Shown here one piece after another: positions 56,237 through 64,000 of a stretch of DNA of 64,000 nt. Position 1 is the stretch's first letter. The number at the start of each line of letters is the position of its first letter. A program made the translations under genes and the position numbers. Below the pieces are notes generated by a model, which was not told where the DNA came from, ran no database searches, and worked only from the letters and a program-made list of their open reading frames with translations. The stretch comes from Simiduia agarivorans SA1 = DSM 21679 (GTDB lineage: Bacteria; Pseudomonadota; Gammaproteobacteria; Pseudomonadales; Cellvibrionaceae). The DNA lies in contig NC_018868.3 in NCBI RefSeq assembly GCF_000305785.2, forward strand, positions 3,766,270 to 3,830,269, in the 5' to 3' direction.

Positions 56237-56872
56237 TCAGGATTGGTAGTAGCGCAGAAACATGTCCACGGACTTGTGCAGATACTGCTCGGCCTTATTC
56301 TGGCTCTCATCGTGGGGCAGGCCGAGGATGGCCATGAAATGAGTGCCGGTCTTCAGCAACGACAACAACTGTTCGCAGGCCATGTCCAGATCGTCGCACG
56401 CAAGCTCGCCTGCGTCTACTTTGCCGGCTAGGTAATGCTTCAGTGCGGCTTCTACCTGCTCGGGGCCGGCGGCAAAGAACATAGCACTGATTTCCGGGTG
56501 CAACTCCGCGTTGGCGGCACACAACCGACACAGCTGGATGGCCTCCCGGCTCATGATCAGTTCCTGAAAGTGCCGGGCAAAGTCGAGCAGGGTATCCCGG
56601 ATCGGACGGCTGCCGGAAAACACCTGCTCATTCATGACGTTGGCAATGCAGCGCTCTTCCACGCAGAACTTAAACAGGTCTTCTTTGGCGCCAAAGTGAC
56701 TGTACACCGTCTGCTTGGACACCCCGGCGGCCTCTGCTACCTGATCCATGCTGGTGCTCAGATAGCCCTGTTCGGTAAATAAATGGCTGGCCGCCTGCAC
56801 GATTTGCTGGCGCTTTTCTTCGCTGCGGGTGCGGGGCTTGGGCTGCGTTGTGTCGTTGATACTTTCGTTCAT
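56237..56872 (-). CDS. TetR-family transcriptional repressor of an RND pump
   Basis: A 211-residue regulator. The helix-turn-helix part is IVQAASHLFTEQGYLSTSMD followed by QVAEAAGVSKQTVYSHFGAKEDLF. The C-terminal ligand domain (TetR_C_33-like, RPIRDTLLDFARHFQELIMSR) is helical. It is divergent from the RND membrane-fusion gene and probably represses it and itself. The start at 56872 (MNESIND) was chosen over 56908. The 250-base gap contains a perfect palindrome suitable as operator. The gap on the other side, before the aminotransferase, has no other gene. Confidence 0.93.
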   Translation of the reverse strand: MNESINDTTQPKPRTRSEEKRQQIVQAASHLFTEQGYLSTSMDQVAEAAGVSKQTVYSHFGAKEDLFKFCVEERCIANVMNEQVFSGSRPIRDTLLDFARHFQELIMSREAIQLCRLCAANAELHPEISAMFFAAGPEQVEAALKHYLAGKVDAGELACDDLDMACEQLLSLLKTGTHFMAILGLPHDESQNKAEQYLHKSVDMFLRYYQS

Positions 56873-56940
56873 GGCGCGAGTGTAACTGAAATTGTATGAA
56901 TTAGACAAAATCCATACTGGACGGTTCAGTCTAATTTATA

Positions 56941-56952
56941 TAGTCTAGACTA
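56941..56952. promoter_or_regulatory. Palindromic operator candidate for the TetR regulator
   Basis: TAGTCTAGACTA is a perfect 12-base palindrome in the tetR-RND intergenic region. Wider arms ACTGGAC (56916-56922) and GTCCAGT (56957-56963) flank it, and AGTC/GACT half-sites repeat between them. A TATAGT-like -10 element overlaps it. Confidence 0.5.
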
Positions 56953-57122
56953 GTCAGTCCAGTTTGATAATTCATGCGTACCGAATTCCAGAACAAACGA
57001 GTACCGAGATAATAACGCCCTTGCCTGCAGGGCTGACCTCAGTTCTGGCGCTGTCACCGGCAGCACCGGATAACAGTTGATTCAGAGATTTTCACGAGCT
57101 TAGCGCTCTGGGGTAGAAACAT

Positions 57123-58289
57123 ATGATTACGCAGTCAGGGCGTGTGTTGGTGGTGCATTGGGTCCGCCGCTATTGGGTATTTTTGCCGGTATTGGTGACG
57201 GCGCTGGCATTGATGGCGTCAATCAGCGCACGCGCGCCTGCCGCGCAGGCGCCTGCACCGCATTTGCTGCCCACCCGGGCGTTGACCCTGGAACCGTTGC
57301 CGGGCTATCAGTTAACGCGTCGGTTTGCCGGGCAGGTACTGGCCCGTCAGGACGCCGACGTGGGCTTTGAGCTGGCCGGCCAGCTCGCCGACGTGCGGGT
57401 CAATGATGGCGATCGGGTCGTGGCCGGGCAGGTACTGGCGCGATTGGATACTGCCTTGCTGGCCACGGAGCGTACGCAGTTGCAGGCGCAACTCGCCGAC
57501 AATCGGGCGCGCCAGACCTTGAATCAGGCCAATATCGAGCGGCACGGCCGCCTGCAGGCGGGCGGTTTTGCGTCGCAGCAGCGTCTCGACGAGTTGGAAA
57601 CCGAGCGCGATACCTTACGCGCAGCCGCCGATGCCCTGGGTGCCCAGTTGAGCAATGTGGATACCCGTCTGCACAAAGCCCAGTTGCGGGCGCCTTTTTC
57701 GGGCGTGGTGGCCAGGCGTTACGCGGATCAGGGCATGGTGGTCAACGCCGGCAGCCCGGTGCTGAAATTACAGCAGCAGGGCGAAATGGAAGTGGCGGTG
57801 GGCGTGCCGGTGCCTTTTGCCCTGCAGTTGGTGGTATCCCAGCAGGTGGCCGTTGAGTTGCGGGACGAAATCCTGAACGCCAGCGTGTTGAGTATCGGCG
57901 CCGATGTTCACCCCATTACCAACACGGTCAATGTGCGCTTGCTGATGCCCGATTCGGCCCGCGGTTTCAACGGTGACATCGTCCATCTGCACATGTCGGA
58001 AGTCATTGCCCAGCCGGGCTTCTGGGTGCCCGCCGACGCCGTTGCCTCCGGCATGCGGGGTCGCTGGGTGGTGTACAGTCTGGTTCAGCTGGACGGACTC
58101 TACCGGGTGCAGGCCCGGGACGTGCAGATCCACCATACAGAAGGCGACCGGGTGTTTATTTCCGGAGCATTGACTGCGGGTGAAAAATTGGTTGCAGCGG
58201 GCATTCACCGGCTGGTGCCGGGGCAGGCCGTGAGCCTGCTGCCCGATGTTGACTCCGACGGCGAGCAGCTCGGCGAGCGGGGCCGCTGA
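57123..58289 (+). CDS. RND efflux membrane-fusion (periplasmic adaptor) protein
   Basis: A 388-residue HlyD-type adaptor. It has an N-terminal membrane anchor or signal (YWVFLPVLVTALALMASI), then the lipoyl-like domain (RFAGQVLARQDADVGFELAG and LRAPFSGVVARRYADQG) around a short coiled-coil hairpin (residues about 105-175). Beta-barrel and membrane-proximal domains follow (VEVAVGVPVPFALQ, FWVPADAVASGMRGRWVVYS). It bridges the RND pump and an outer-membrane channel. The RND gene starts two bases after its stop. No channel gene is present, so a TolC-like protein encoded elsewhere must be used. Confidence 0.93.
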   Translation: MITQSGRVLVVHWVRRYWVFLPVLVTALALMASISARAPAAQAPAPHLLPTRALTLEPLPGYQLTRRFAGQVLARQDADVGFELAGQLADVRVNDGDRVVAGQVLARLDTALLATERTQLQAQLADNRARQTLNQANIERHGRLQAGGFASQQRLDELETERDTLRAAADALGAQLSNVDTRLHKAQLRAPFSGVVARRYADQGMVVNAGSPVLKLQQQGEMEVAVGVPVPFALQLVVSQQVAVELRDEILNASVLSIGADVHPITNTVNVRLLMPDSARGFNGDIVHLHMSEVIAQPGFWVPADAVASGMRGRWVVYSLVQLDGLYRVQARDVQIHHTEGDRVFISGALTAGEKLVAAGIHRLVPGQAVSLLPDVDSDGEQLGERGR

Positions 58290-58291
58290 TC

Positions 58292-61200
58292 ATGATCAAG
58301 GCCTTCGTTGAAAACCCGCGCCTGGTAATTCTGGTGATCGCGGTATTGTTGGTGGCGGGCCTGGCGGCAATCACCAGTCTGCCCCTGTCGGAAGACCCCT
58401 ACATCACCGGGCGCCATGCCTCCATTCTCACGCCTTACCCTGGCGCGTCTGCCGAACGGGTTGAGGTGCTGGTGACGGAAAAAATCGAAAACAAAGTGCG
58501 CGAGCTGCCGGAAATTGAAACCATCACGTCCAGTTCGCGCGCCGGCCTGTCGGCGCTGGTGGTAGAGCTGAAAGGCGAAATCGGCCCGGACCAGGTGTCT
58601 GAAATCTGGTCGCGCATGCGCGCATTCGTGGATGAAGCGGCGGTGGAATTGCCGGCGGGAGTGCTGCCTTCCCGGATTATCGACAATCGGTCACACGCGT
58701 TTACCCGCATCCTGGCGCTGCGTTGGCAGGACGACAGCGAACCGGACTATGCCGCGTTGGGCCGTTACGCGGACGAGTTGCAAAGCCGGTTGCGTGGTTT
58801 ACCGGGCACCTGGCGGGTGGAGCAATTCGGCCGGCCGGTAGAGGAAATCCAGGTGAATGTGGACGGTCAGCGCCTGAGCCGGCTGGGGCTCACCGCTGCC
58901 GATGTGGGCGCGGCGATTGCCCGAGCAGACAGCAAGGTGGCGGCCGGCCAGTTGGTGAGCAACCAATCGCTGGCAGTGGAAGTCCGCGGCGCTATCGACA
59001 GTGTGGAGCGGGTGCGCCAGGTGCCCTTGCAGTCGCCCAGCCAGGGCAGTCTATTGGTGCGCGACGTAGCCCGGGTGCACCGCGGCGAAAAGACCCCGCT
59101 GGAGAGTGTGGCGCTGATCCACGGCGAGCGTGCGGTGGTGGTGGCCGTGTCCATGCTGGCGGATGAGCGCATCGATCGCTGGAGTGACCGGGTGGATCAG
59201 CGGTTGGCGGATTTCGAGGCACTGTTGCCCGCCAACGTGGCGCTGGAAAGCTTGTTTGATCAGCGTGGTTATACCGAAACCCGGTTGATGGATTTACTTG
59301 GCAATGTGGTGTTGGGTTTCTGCCTGATTGTCGGGGTTTTGTTGTTCACGCTGGGGTGGCGCTCGGCCCTGATTGTGTCGCTGGCACTGCCTCTGACCGC
59401 CTGCTTTACCCTGGCTGTGATGAAATTTTACGGCCTGCCCATTCACCAGATGTCGGTCACCGGATTGATCGTCGCACTCGGAATCATGGTGGATAATGCC
59501 ATTGTCATGGTGGATTCCATCGCGCGGGAGCGCGCGGCCGGTCACGATCGCGTTGCCGCTGTCAGTCGTTCTGTACGTCACCTGTGGCTGCCGCTGGCCG
59601 GTTCCACCTTGACCACCATTCTGGCGTTCATGCCAATTGTGTTGATGCCGGGGCCGGCGGGGGAATTTGTCGGAGGTATTGCGCTGACGGTGATTTTTTC
59701 GCTGGTGGGCTCCTATCTGATTTCCCATACATTGATTGCGGGATTGGCGGGGCGCTTTTTACGGGAAGACAGTCAGTCGGGCGGCACCCTGGCCTGTGGC
59801 TTTTCGGCCCGAAAACTGGGCGTGTTGTTTGAGCGTATGCTGCATTCGGCGCTGCGCAGGCCATTGGCCACGTTGGTGGCGGTGGGGGCGTTACCGCTAT
59901 TGGGATTTGTTGCCGCCGGGCATCTGACCGAACAATTTTTCCCGGCCTCGGACCGCGACATGTTTTACATGGAAATCTATCTGCCCGAGCACTACACCAC
60001 CGAGGCGACGCGCCAGACAGTGCTGGAGGTGAACCGGTATTTACAGGCGGAGGTCCCAGAGATTACCGACGCGCACTGGTTTATCGGGCAGGCCGCGCCT
60101 GCGTTTTATTACAACCTCATGTTTGGTCACGACGGTGCCGCTAATTTCGCGCAGGCAATGATCAAAACGCCGCACTTTTCGGTGGCGAATCGGTTGATTC
60201 CGGCATTGCAAGCCGAGCTGGATCACCGGTTTCCCGCGGCGCAGATACTGGTGCGCAAGCTCGAGCAAGGGCCGCCTTTTGAGGCGCCGGTGGAAGTGCG
60301 CTTGTTCGGGCCGGATCTGGATATTCTGAAAGACAAAGGCAACGAAGTGCGGGCGGCGATGACCGATGTGGCGTCGGTGACCCACACGCGCTCCAGCCTC
60401 GGCAGTGCTGTGCCCAAATTGTGGCTGGATGTGGATGAGGACGTGGCGCGGCGCGGCCAGTTCCAGCTCACCGACCTGTCCCGGCAATTGGCCAACGGTC
60501 TGGATGGCGTGGTACAGGGCTCCCTGATTGAAGGCACCACGGAAATTCCCGTGCGGGTACGCATGAATGCCAATGACCGGGGTGATCTTGCAGAACTGGG
60601 TCAGTTCAACTTTGTTTCCCCTGCCGGCGGTAGTGACCCGAATGTGCCTCTGGTGGCCATGGCGTCGTTTGAGATAGCGCCGACTCAGGGCAGTATCGCG
60701 CGTCGCGATGGCGAGCGGGTCAATACCCTGCAGGCGTTTATCAAGGACGGTGTGTTGCCGGCCGAAGTGCTGACGCAGCTGCAGAAAAATCTGGATGCGC
60801 GCGGATTCAGTTTGCCGCCTGGCTATCGCCTCGCATTAGGGGGCGAGGGTGCTGAACGGGATGAAGCGGTGCACGATCTGATGGGCTCTGTGGGATTGAT
60901 TATCACCCTGTTGGTGCTGGTGGTGGTACTGAGTTTTAACTCGTTCCGGCTCAGTGGCATTATCTTTGCGGTCGCCATTCAGTCGGCGGGGCTGGGCCTG
61001 CTGAGTGTTTATTTGTTCGGTTATGCGTTTGGTTTTACCGTGATTATCGGTTTGCTGGGGTTGATGGGGCTGGCGATCAACGCGGCCATTGTGATACTGG
61101 CCGAGCTCAAGTCCGATGCCAACGCCGTGCGGGGTGACGAGGCGGATATTGTCGCCGGTGTGATGCGCTGCTCGCGTCACATAGTGTCGACCACCATTAC

Positions 61201-61384
61201 CACGGTGGGCGGCTTTCTGCCGCTGATTCTTGCGGGTGGTGGCTTCTGGCCGCCCTTCGCCATCGCCATTGCGGGTGGCACGGTGCTTACGACCTTGTTG
61301 TCATTTTTATTTGTGCCGGCAGCGTTTATTCTGTTTGCACGCTACCGGGCGTTCGAGCAGGCGCAGTCGCAGGCGCTGGTATAA
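58292..61384 (+). CDS. RND-family efflux permease
   Basis: A 1030-residue inner-membrane pump of full RND length: two halves, each with six helices and a large periplasmic porter domain. The proton-relay helix 4 reads GIMVDNAIVMVDSIARER. The first Asp of the AcrB Asp-Asp pair is present and the second is Asn, a variant common outside AcrB. Conserved blocks include PYPGASAERVEVLVTEKIE and helix 12 AIAGGTVLTTLLSFLFVPA. With the adaptor encoded just upstream, it should extrude drugs, detergents or metabolites. Control is likely through the divergent TetR gene. Confidence 0.95.
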   Translation: MIKAFVENPRLVILVIAVLLVAGLAAITSLPLSEDPYITGRHASILTPYPGASAERVEVLVTEKIENKVRELPEIETITSSSRAGLSALVVELKGEIGPDQVSEIWSRMRAFVDEAAVELPAGVLPSRIIDNRSHAFTRILALRWQDDSEPDYAALGRYADELQSRLRGLPGTWRVEQFGRPVEEIQVNVDGQRLSRLGLTAADVGAAIARADSKVAAGQLVSNQSLAVEVRGAIDSVERVRQVPLQSPSQGSLLVRDVARVHRGEKTPLESVALIHGERAVVVAVSMLADERIDRWSDRVDQRLADFEALLPANVALESLFDQRGYTETRLMDLLGNVVLGFCLIVGVLLFTLGWRSALIVSLALPLTACFTLAVMKFYGLPIHQMSVTGLIVALGIMVDNAIVMVDSIARERAAGHDRVAAVSRSVRHLWLPLAGSTLTTILAFMPIVLMPGPAGEFVGGIALTVIFSLVGSYLISHTLIAGLAGRFLREDSQSGGTLACGFSARKLGVLFERMLHSALRRPLATLVAVGALPLLGFVAAGHLTEQFFPASDRDMFYMEIYLPEHYTTEATRQTVLEVNRYLQAEVPEITDAHWFIGQAAPAFYYNLMFGHDGAANFAQAMIKTPHFSVANRLIPALQAELDHRFPAAQILVRKLEQGPPFEAPVEVRLFGPDLDILKDKGNEVRAAMTDVASVTHTRSSLGSAVPKLWLDVDEDVARRGQFQLTDLSRQLANGLDGVVQGSLIEGTTEIPVRVRMNANDRGDLAELGQFNFVSPAGGSDPNVPLVAMASFEIAPTQGSIARRDGERVNTLQAFIKDGVLPAEVLTQLQKNLDARGFSLPPGYRLALGGEGAERDEAVHDLMGSVGLIITLLVLVVVLSFNSFRLSGIIFAVAIQSAGLGLLSVYLFGYAFGFTVIIGLLGLMGLAINAAIVILAELKSDANAVRGDEADIVAGVMRCSRHIVSTTITTVGGFLPLILAGGGFWPPFAIAIAGGTVLTTLLSFLFVPAAFILFARYRAFEQAQSQALV

Positions 61385-61410
61385 ACCACGAGAATAACAC
61401 GGAGAGAGCA

Positions 61411-61713
61411 ATGGCTGATTTCAAACGTTTTTCGGAATTCTACCCCTACTACCTGTCGGAGCATGCCAATACCGTGTGCCGTCGGTTACATTTTGTCGGC
61501 TCGTGCATAGCCCTGTTGTTGCTGGCCGGTGCGCTGGCGCTGGCCAATCCCTGGTTAGTATTGCTGGCATTCGTGCAGGGCTACTTTTTTGCCTGGGTCG
61601 GACATTTTGGTTTTGAAAAAAACCGCCCGGCCACCTTCAAGCATCCGTTTTACAGCTTTCTGGGTGATTGGGTGATGTTCAGGGATATGCTGACGGGTCG
61701 CATCCCGTTTTAG
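61411..61713 (+). CDS. DUF962 / Mpo1-like membrane protein
   Basis: A 100-residue protein with two or three membrane helices. FYPYYLSEHANTVCRRLHFVGS is the family opening with the conserved His residues, and YFFAWVGHFGFEKNRPATFKHPFYS holds the second His group. Yeast Mpo1 is an iron-dependent dioxygenase of 2-hydroxy fatty acids, so an oxygenase role is possible but not shown for the bacterial members. It follows the RND gene by 26 bases and may be on its transcript. A terminator follows. Confidence 0.9.
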   Translation: MADFKRFSEFYPYYLSEHANTVCRRLHFVGSCIALLLLAGALALANPWLVLLAFVQGYFFAWVGHFGFEKNRPATFKHPFYSFLGDWVMFRDMLTGRIPF

Positions 61714-61741
61714 TATCACAAAATTTTTCCAACGTGCTTTC

Positions 61742-61765
61742 GCCCGGCTTGCCGGGCATTTTTTT
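61742..61765 (+). terminator. Intrinsic terminator after the DUF962 gene
   Basis: GCCCGGC and GCCGGGC form a 7-base stem with a two-base loop, followed by A and seven T residues. It begins 28 bases after the stop and lies 6 bases from the stop of the converging binding-protein gene. Confidence 0.88.
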
Positions 61766-61771
61766 GATTGG

Positions 61772-62602
61772 TTATTGGTTTTGTTCGGCCAGCGCCTCCA
61801 GGGATTCGAAATACTCATCGTAAAACGCCTGACTGACCTTGTCGAAAGTGTGGGCTTGTCGAAGCCGATCTGCAATTTGTCGAAACGCGTCCGCGTGTTT
61901 GGCTGCGGGGGATTTTTTCGATAGCCCGATGTAGACCGGGTTTTCGCCAGTAAAGCTGAAAGCCATTTTTTTGAATTTACCGTGGTATTCGGGGTGAGTG
62001 GCGAACAAAAAAAGTGCCTGTCGCTCGGTGGCTATGACAAGATCAATACGCTTGGCCAGTAAACGTCGGAAATTATCGTTAACGTGCGCCGCACTGGACC
62101 GGTTGAATAATGTCTTGGTTTGATCGAACGCGGGCCAGTATTGATGTCCCAGAGTGGTACCTACAGTGAGGCCGGCAAGATCTTCAAAGTTGTTTATTGT
62201 CAAAGGACTATCATTCAGCGCGTAAAAGCTTTTGGTGGAGTAGTTAAGATAAGGAAACAGGTGCATAAATTCGGCGCGCTCTTGTTTGTAGAGCAGGCCG
62301 CCCATGATGTCAGCCTGACCATCGGCAAGCATGCGCAAGCAGCGGCGGAAAGGCGTATTGGGTGTAAAGGTCAGTGTATAGCCCAGCTCCGAGGCCACCA
62401 GCTTGATTACATTGACCACGGAACCTCTGGGTGGGCCGGCGGGTGTATCGTAGACAGAGAACGGCGGGTAATGATCTGCACACATCACTAATGGTGGTAG
62501 CGGCGATTCCGCACTCTCACCGCTGTGAGTCACGGAGCTAAGCACGAGCAGCAAGCACAAGCCAACGCGGTGCCCTAAATAAAGGCAAATCCGACACCCC
62601 AT
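61772..62602 (-). CDS. Extracellular solute-binding protein, family 3 (SBP_bac_3), second of a pair
   Basis: A 276-residue exported protein (hydrophobic signal LGHRVGLCLLLVLSSVTHSG). It has the two-lobed periplasmic binding fold: VMCADHYPPFSVYDTPAGPP, then FRRCLRMLADGQADIMGGLL and the inter-lobe segment FEDLAGLTVGTTLGHQYWP. It closely resembles the preceding gene product and shares the CxDHYPPF and RCLRMxxxGxxDxM motifs. Its start codon shares one base with the stop of that gene. No ABC permease or ATPase gene is near, so it may sense or scavenge rather than feed a local transporter. Confidence 0.9.
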   Translation of the reverse strand: MGCRICLYLGHRVGLCLLLVLSSVTHSGESAESPLPPLVMCADHYPPFSVYDTPAGPPRGSVVNVIKLVASELGYTLTFTPNTPFRRCLRMLADGQADIMGGLLYKQERAEFMHLFPYLNYSTKSFYALNDSPLTINNFEDLAGLTVGTTLGHQYWPAFDQTKTLFNRSSAAHVNDNFRRLLAKRIDLVIATERQALFLFATHPEYHGKFKKMAFSFTGENPVYIGLSKKSPAAKHADAFRQIADRLRQAHTFDKVSQAFYDEYFESLEALAEQNQ

Positions 62603-63402
62603 TACTCCGAGTGCCTCAATTGGATCTGGTGTTTTTCGATCAACCGCTCAAATTCTCCGGCAGCGCGTAAACGCGCGATACTGGCGCCAATCTGATCCTT
62701 CCGGCCGTGCAACCAGGAGGCTTTGGCTACACCTATGCTATTGACGTTTTGCTCGCGTAAAAACGTTGCCTTCAGCAGTTTGTAGATGGCCGTGCGCTGG
62801 TTGCCTGCCGCTGCAGCCTGGTCAACCAGATGTGCGGCGACCGATTCGTTGAGTACGAGAATGTCTATGCGACGAGCATCAAGCAGCCGCAGACCGGCTT
62901 CCGGTTGCGGCGCCTGAATCACCATCGGGTGCCGTTCGAACTCGGGCGGGTATTCATAGCCGTTAATCAATCCAACCCGCAGGCGCAATATATCCAATGC
63001 CGTTTCGGGCTCCCCGTCAAAATCTGCGCGCGCAACCATGCGCAAGGCTTCAGGTTCTGAATAAGCAAACATGGTCATGTATTCCAGTCGCTCGGGCGTG
63101 GGCATGAGACTGACCATCAGGTCCATTTTGCCGGCCTGCATCATCCGCAGGCAGCGCGCAAAGGCGGTGTTGACCGACACGGCCAGGGAAAAGCCGACCT
63201 CATCCGCTATCATCTTGAGGGCATCAATCATTGCGCCCTGGGCCTTATTGTTCACGAAGTAGGTGAACGGCGGGTAATGATCAATACACACCGTCGCTGT
63301 CTGGGCGCGCGCTGCATTCGCAAACTGCAGCAGCATGATGGCGGCGGTCCAGTGAAGCAGGCGTGTGAGTGCAGATTTCACGGTTGGCAATGTAGGCATC
63401 AT
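62602..63402 (-). CDS. Extracellular solute-binding protein, family 3 (SBP_bac_3), first of a pair
   Basis: A 266-residue exported protein with a signal peptide (LLHWTAAIMLLQFANAARAQ, cleavage after ARA). The mature part starts TATVCIDHYPPFTYFVNNKA, then FARCLRMMQAGKMDLMVSLM, and ends ERLIEKHQIQL. The predicted ligand-binding residues are spread through two lobes as in amino-acid-binding proteins. It overlaps the downstream paralogue by one base, so the two are co-translated. No transport genes are linked. Confidence 0.9.
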   Translation of the reverse strand: MMPTLPTVKSALTRLLHWTAAIMLLQFANAARAQTATVCIDHYPPFTYFVNNKAQGAMIDALKMIADEVGFSLAVSVNTAFARCLRMMQAGKMDLMVSLMPTPERLEYMTMFAYSEPEALRMVARADFDGEPETALDILRLRVGLINGYEYPPEFERHPMVIQAPQPEAGLRLLDARRIDILVLNESVAAHLVDQAAAAGNQRTAIYKLLKATFLREQNVNSIGVAKASWLHGRKDQIGASIARLRAAGEFERLIEKHQIQLRHSE

Positions 63403-63506
63403 AAACGTTGTGGGTGTCTCCCCTCAGAGCTTAGCAGATGTTGGCCATAGACCCGTATTGCGGTCAGCGTCCATTATTTCGTCCGATAGGTGGGTGCAAT
63501 TGATCA

Positions 63507-64000
63507 ATGGGCTCAGATTTGCTTACAACCTATTACCTTCACATGACCGATCCGACTCAGGCGGTATTGACTCCGCTACCCGAGTCAGCTGAATTGACCC
63601 GGATTGTGCCGGCTCGGGCGGAAATCAATCAGGCGTTTTACCTGGCGGTGGGGGAGCCCTGGGGCTGGACCGACAAGGCGGACTGGACGGCGAATCAATG
63701 GCGTGCCTATGTCCAAGGCCACGGCCATGCACTGGCTGCTACACCGGTTGAAAGCATCCATACCTGGGTTTTGCAGGATAAGGGCGAAGATGCGGGTTAC
63801 TTTGAATTAGCCCGGTCTGGCACCGAGGCAGAAGTACGCTATTTTGGCTTGCTGCCCAGTGCGATCGGGCGGGGGCTGGGGGCTGGCCTGCTCAGTTGTG
63901 CGGTGGCGCAGGCCTGGGCGCTCGGGGTAGAGCGCGTGTGGGTGCACACCTGCACGCTTGACCACCCGGTGGCGTTGGCGAACTATAAAAAACGTGGATT
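63507..64000 (+). CDS. GNAT-family N-acetyltransferase (truncated by window end)
   Basis: The frame is open to the last base, so the C-terminus is missing. The visible part opens MGSDLLTTYYLHMTDPTQAV, then VPARAEINQAFYLAVGEPWG and WTLADK-type acceptor-lobe segments, and contains YFGLLPSAIGRGLGAGLLSC, in which IGRGLGAG is the acetyl-CoA loop. CTLDHPVALANYKKRGF is the start of the closing motif. It should transfer an acetyl group from acetyl-CoA to an amine. The start at 63507 comes just after an in-frame TGA; an internal ATG at 63543 is the alternative. Confidence 0.85.
   Translation, partial: MGSDLLTTYYLHMTDPTQAVLTPLPESAELTRIVPARAEINQAFYLAVGEPWGWTDKADWTANQWRAYVQGHGHALAATPVESIHTWVLQDKGEDAGYFELARSGTEAEVRYFGLLPSAIGRGLGAGLLSCAVAQAWALGVERVWVHTCTLDHPVALANYKKRG

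Noticed and set aside
58292-61713. RND permease and DUF962 as a dedicated lipid-export operon
   Set aside because: Closeness alone does not support it; the 26-base gap only allows possible co-transcription.

Overview
The window is about 58% GC, densely packed, and looks like the chromosome of a free-living, probably marine gammaproteobacterium. Two conserved blocks support this. One is smpB-ratA-rnfH-bamE-fur-recN-grpE-dnaK-dnaJ-dapB-carA-carB-greA, the order also seen in Pseudomonas. The other is holA-lptE-leuS-ybeL plus lnt-corC-ybeY-phoH-miaB, the order of E. coli and pseudomonads. Many sodium-coupled transporters (two SNF symporters, a DASS symporter, NhaA, a CPA antiporter), a class II DAHP synthase and DUF1820 beside miaB point to the Cellvibrionales or a neighbouring group. 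This placement is inference; no rRNA or tRNA gene is present to settle it.

Layout. 1-3.9 kb: the end of malic enzyme maeB, then small genes (SnoaL-like, YfbR nucleotidase, a helical repeat protein, an alpha/beta hydrolase, an orphan ExbD). 4-7.4 kb: two SNF symporter paralogues bracketing smpB. 7.6-16 kb: the ratA-to-dapB stress and housekeeping block, with two SOS boxes before recN and a good sigma-32 promoter before grpE. 16.1-18.5 kb: a YfiR-like periplasmic protein paired with a CHASE8-HAMP chemoreceptor, then a likely unannotated small RNA. 18.6-23.6 kb: carA-carB-greA. 23.6-31.6 kb: aromatic amino-acid genes (class II DAHP synthase, a MarR regulator with an aromatic aminotransferase, a nitroreductase, kynA, kynU) and hisC. 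31.6-37.1 kb: a DUF815 ATPase, a DASS transporter, a GFA protein, an exported methyltransferase-like protein and a lipoprotein trypsin-like protease with Sel1-type repeats. 37.2-49.7 kb: the envelope, translation and rRNA-maturation block, interrupted by a CBS-GGDEF protein and two unknown small proteins behind a very AT-rich tract. 49.8-54.6 kb: LysE, MscS-type channel, CPA antiporter and NhaA. 54.7-64 kb: an aspartate aminotransferase, a TetR-controlled RND pump pair, a Mpo1-like protein, two orphan solute-binding proteins and a truncated GNAT acetyltransferase.

How it works together. Most of the window is core metabolism and stress response. Accessory content consists of single genes or pairs rather than a large island. 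I see no prophage, insertion sequence, CRISPR array, integron or secondary-metabolite cluster. Small palindromic repeats of two families occur, one between fur and recN and one on both sides of the DAHP synthase gene. The most interesting candidates for undescribed biology are the YfiR/chemoreceptor pair, the small RNA before carA, the lipoprotein protease-repeat fusion, the tandem 36-residue repeat protein and the pair of unknown proteins before lnt. None of these amounts to a clearly new multi-gene system on sequence alone.
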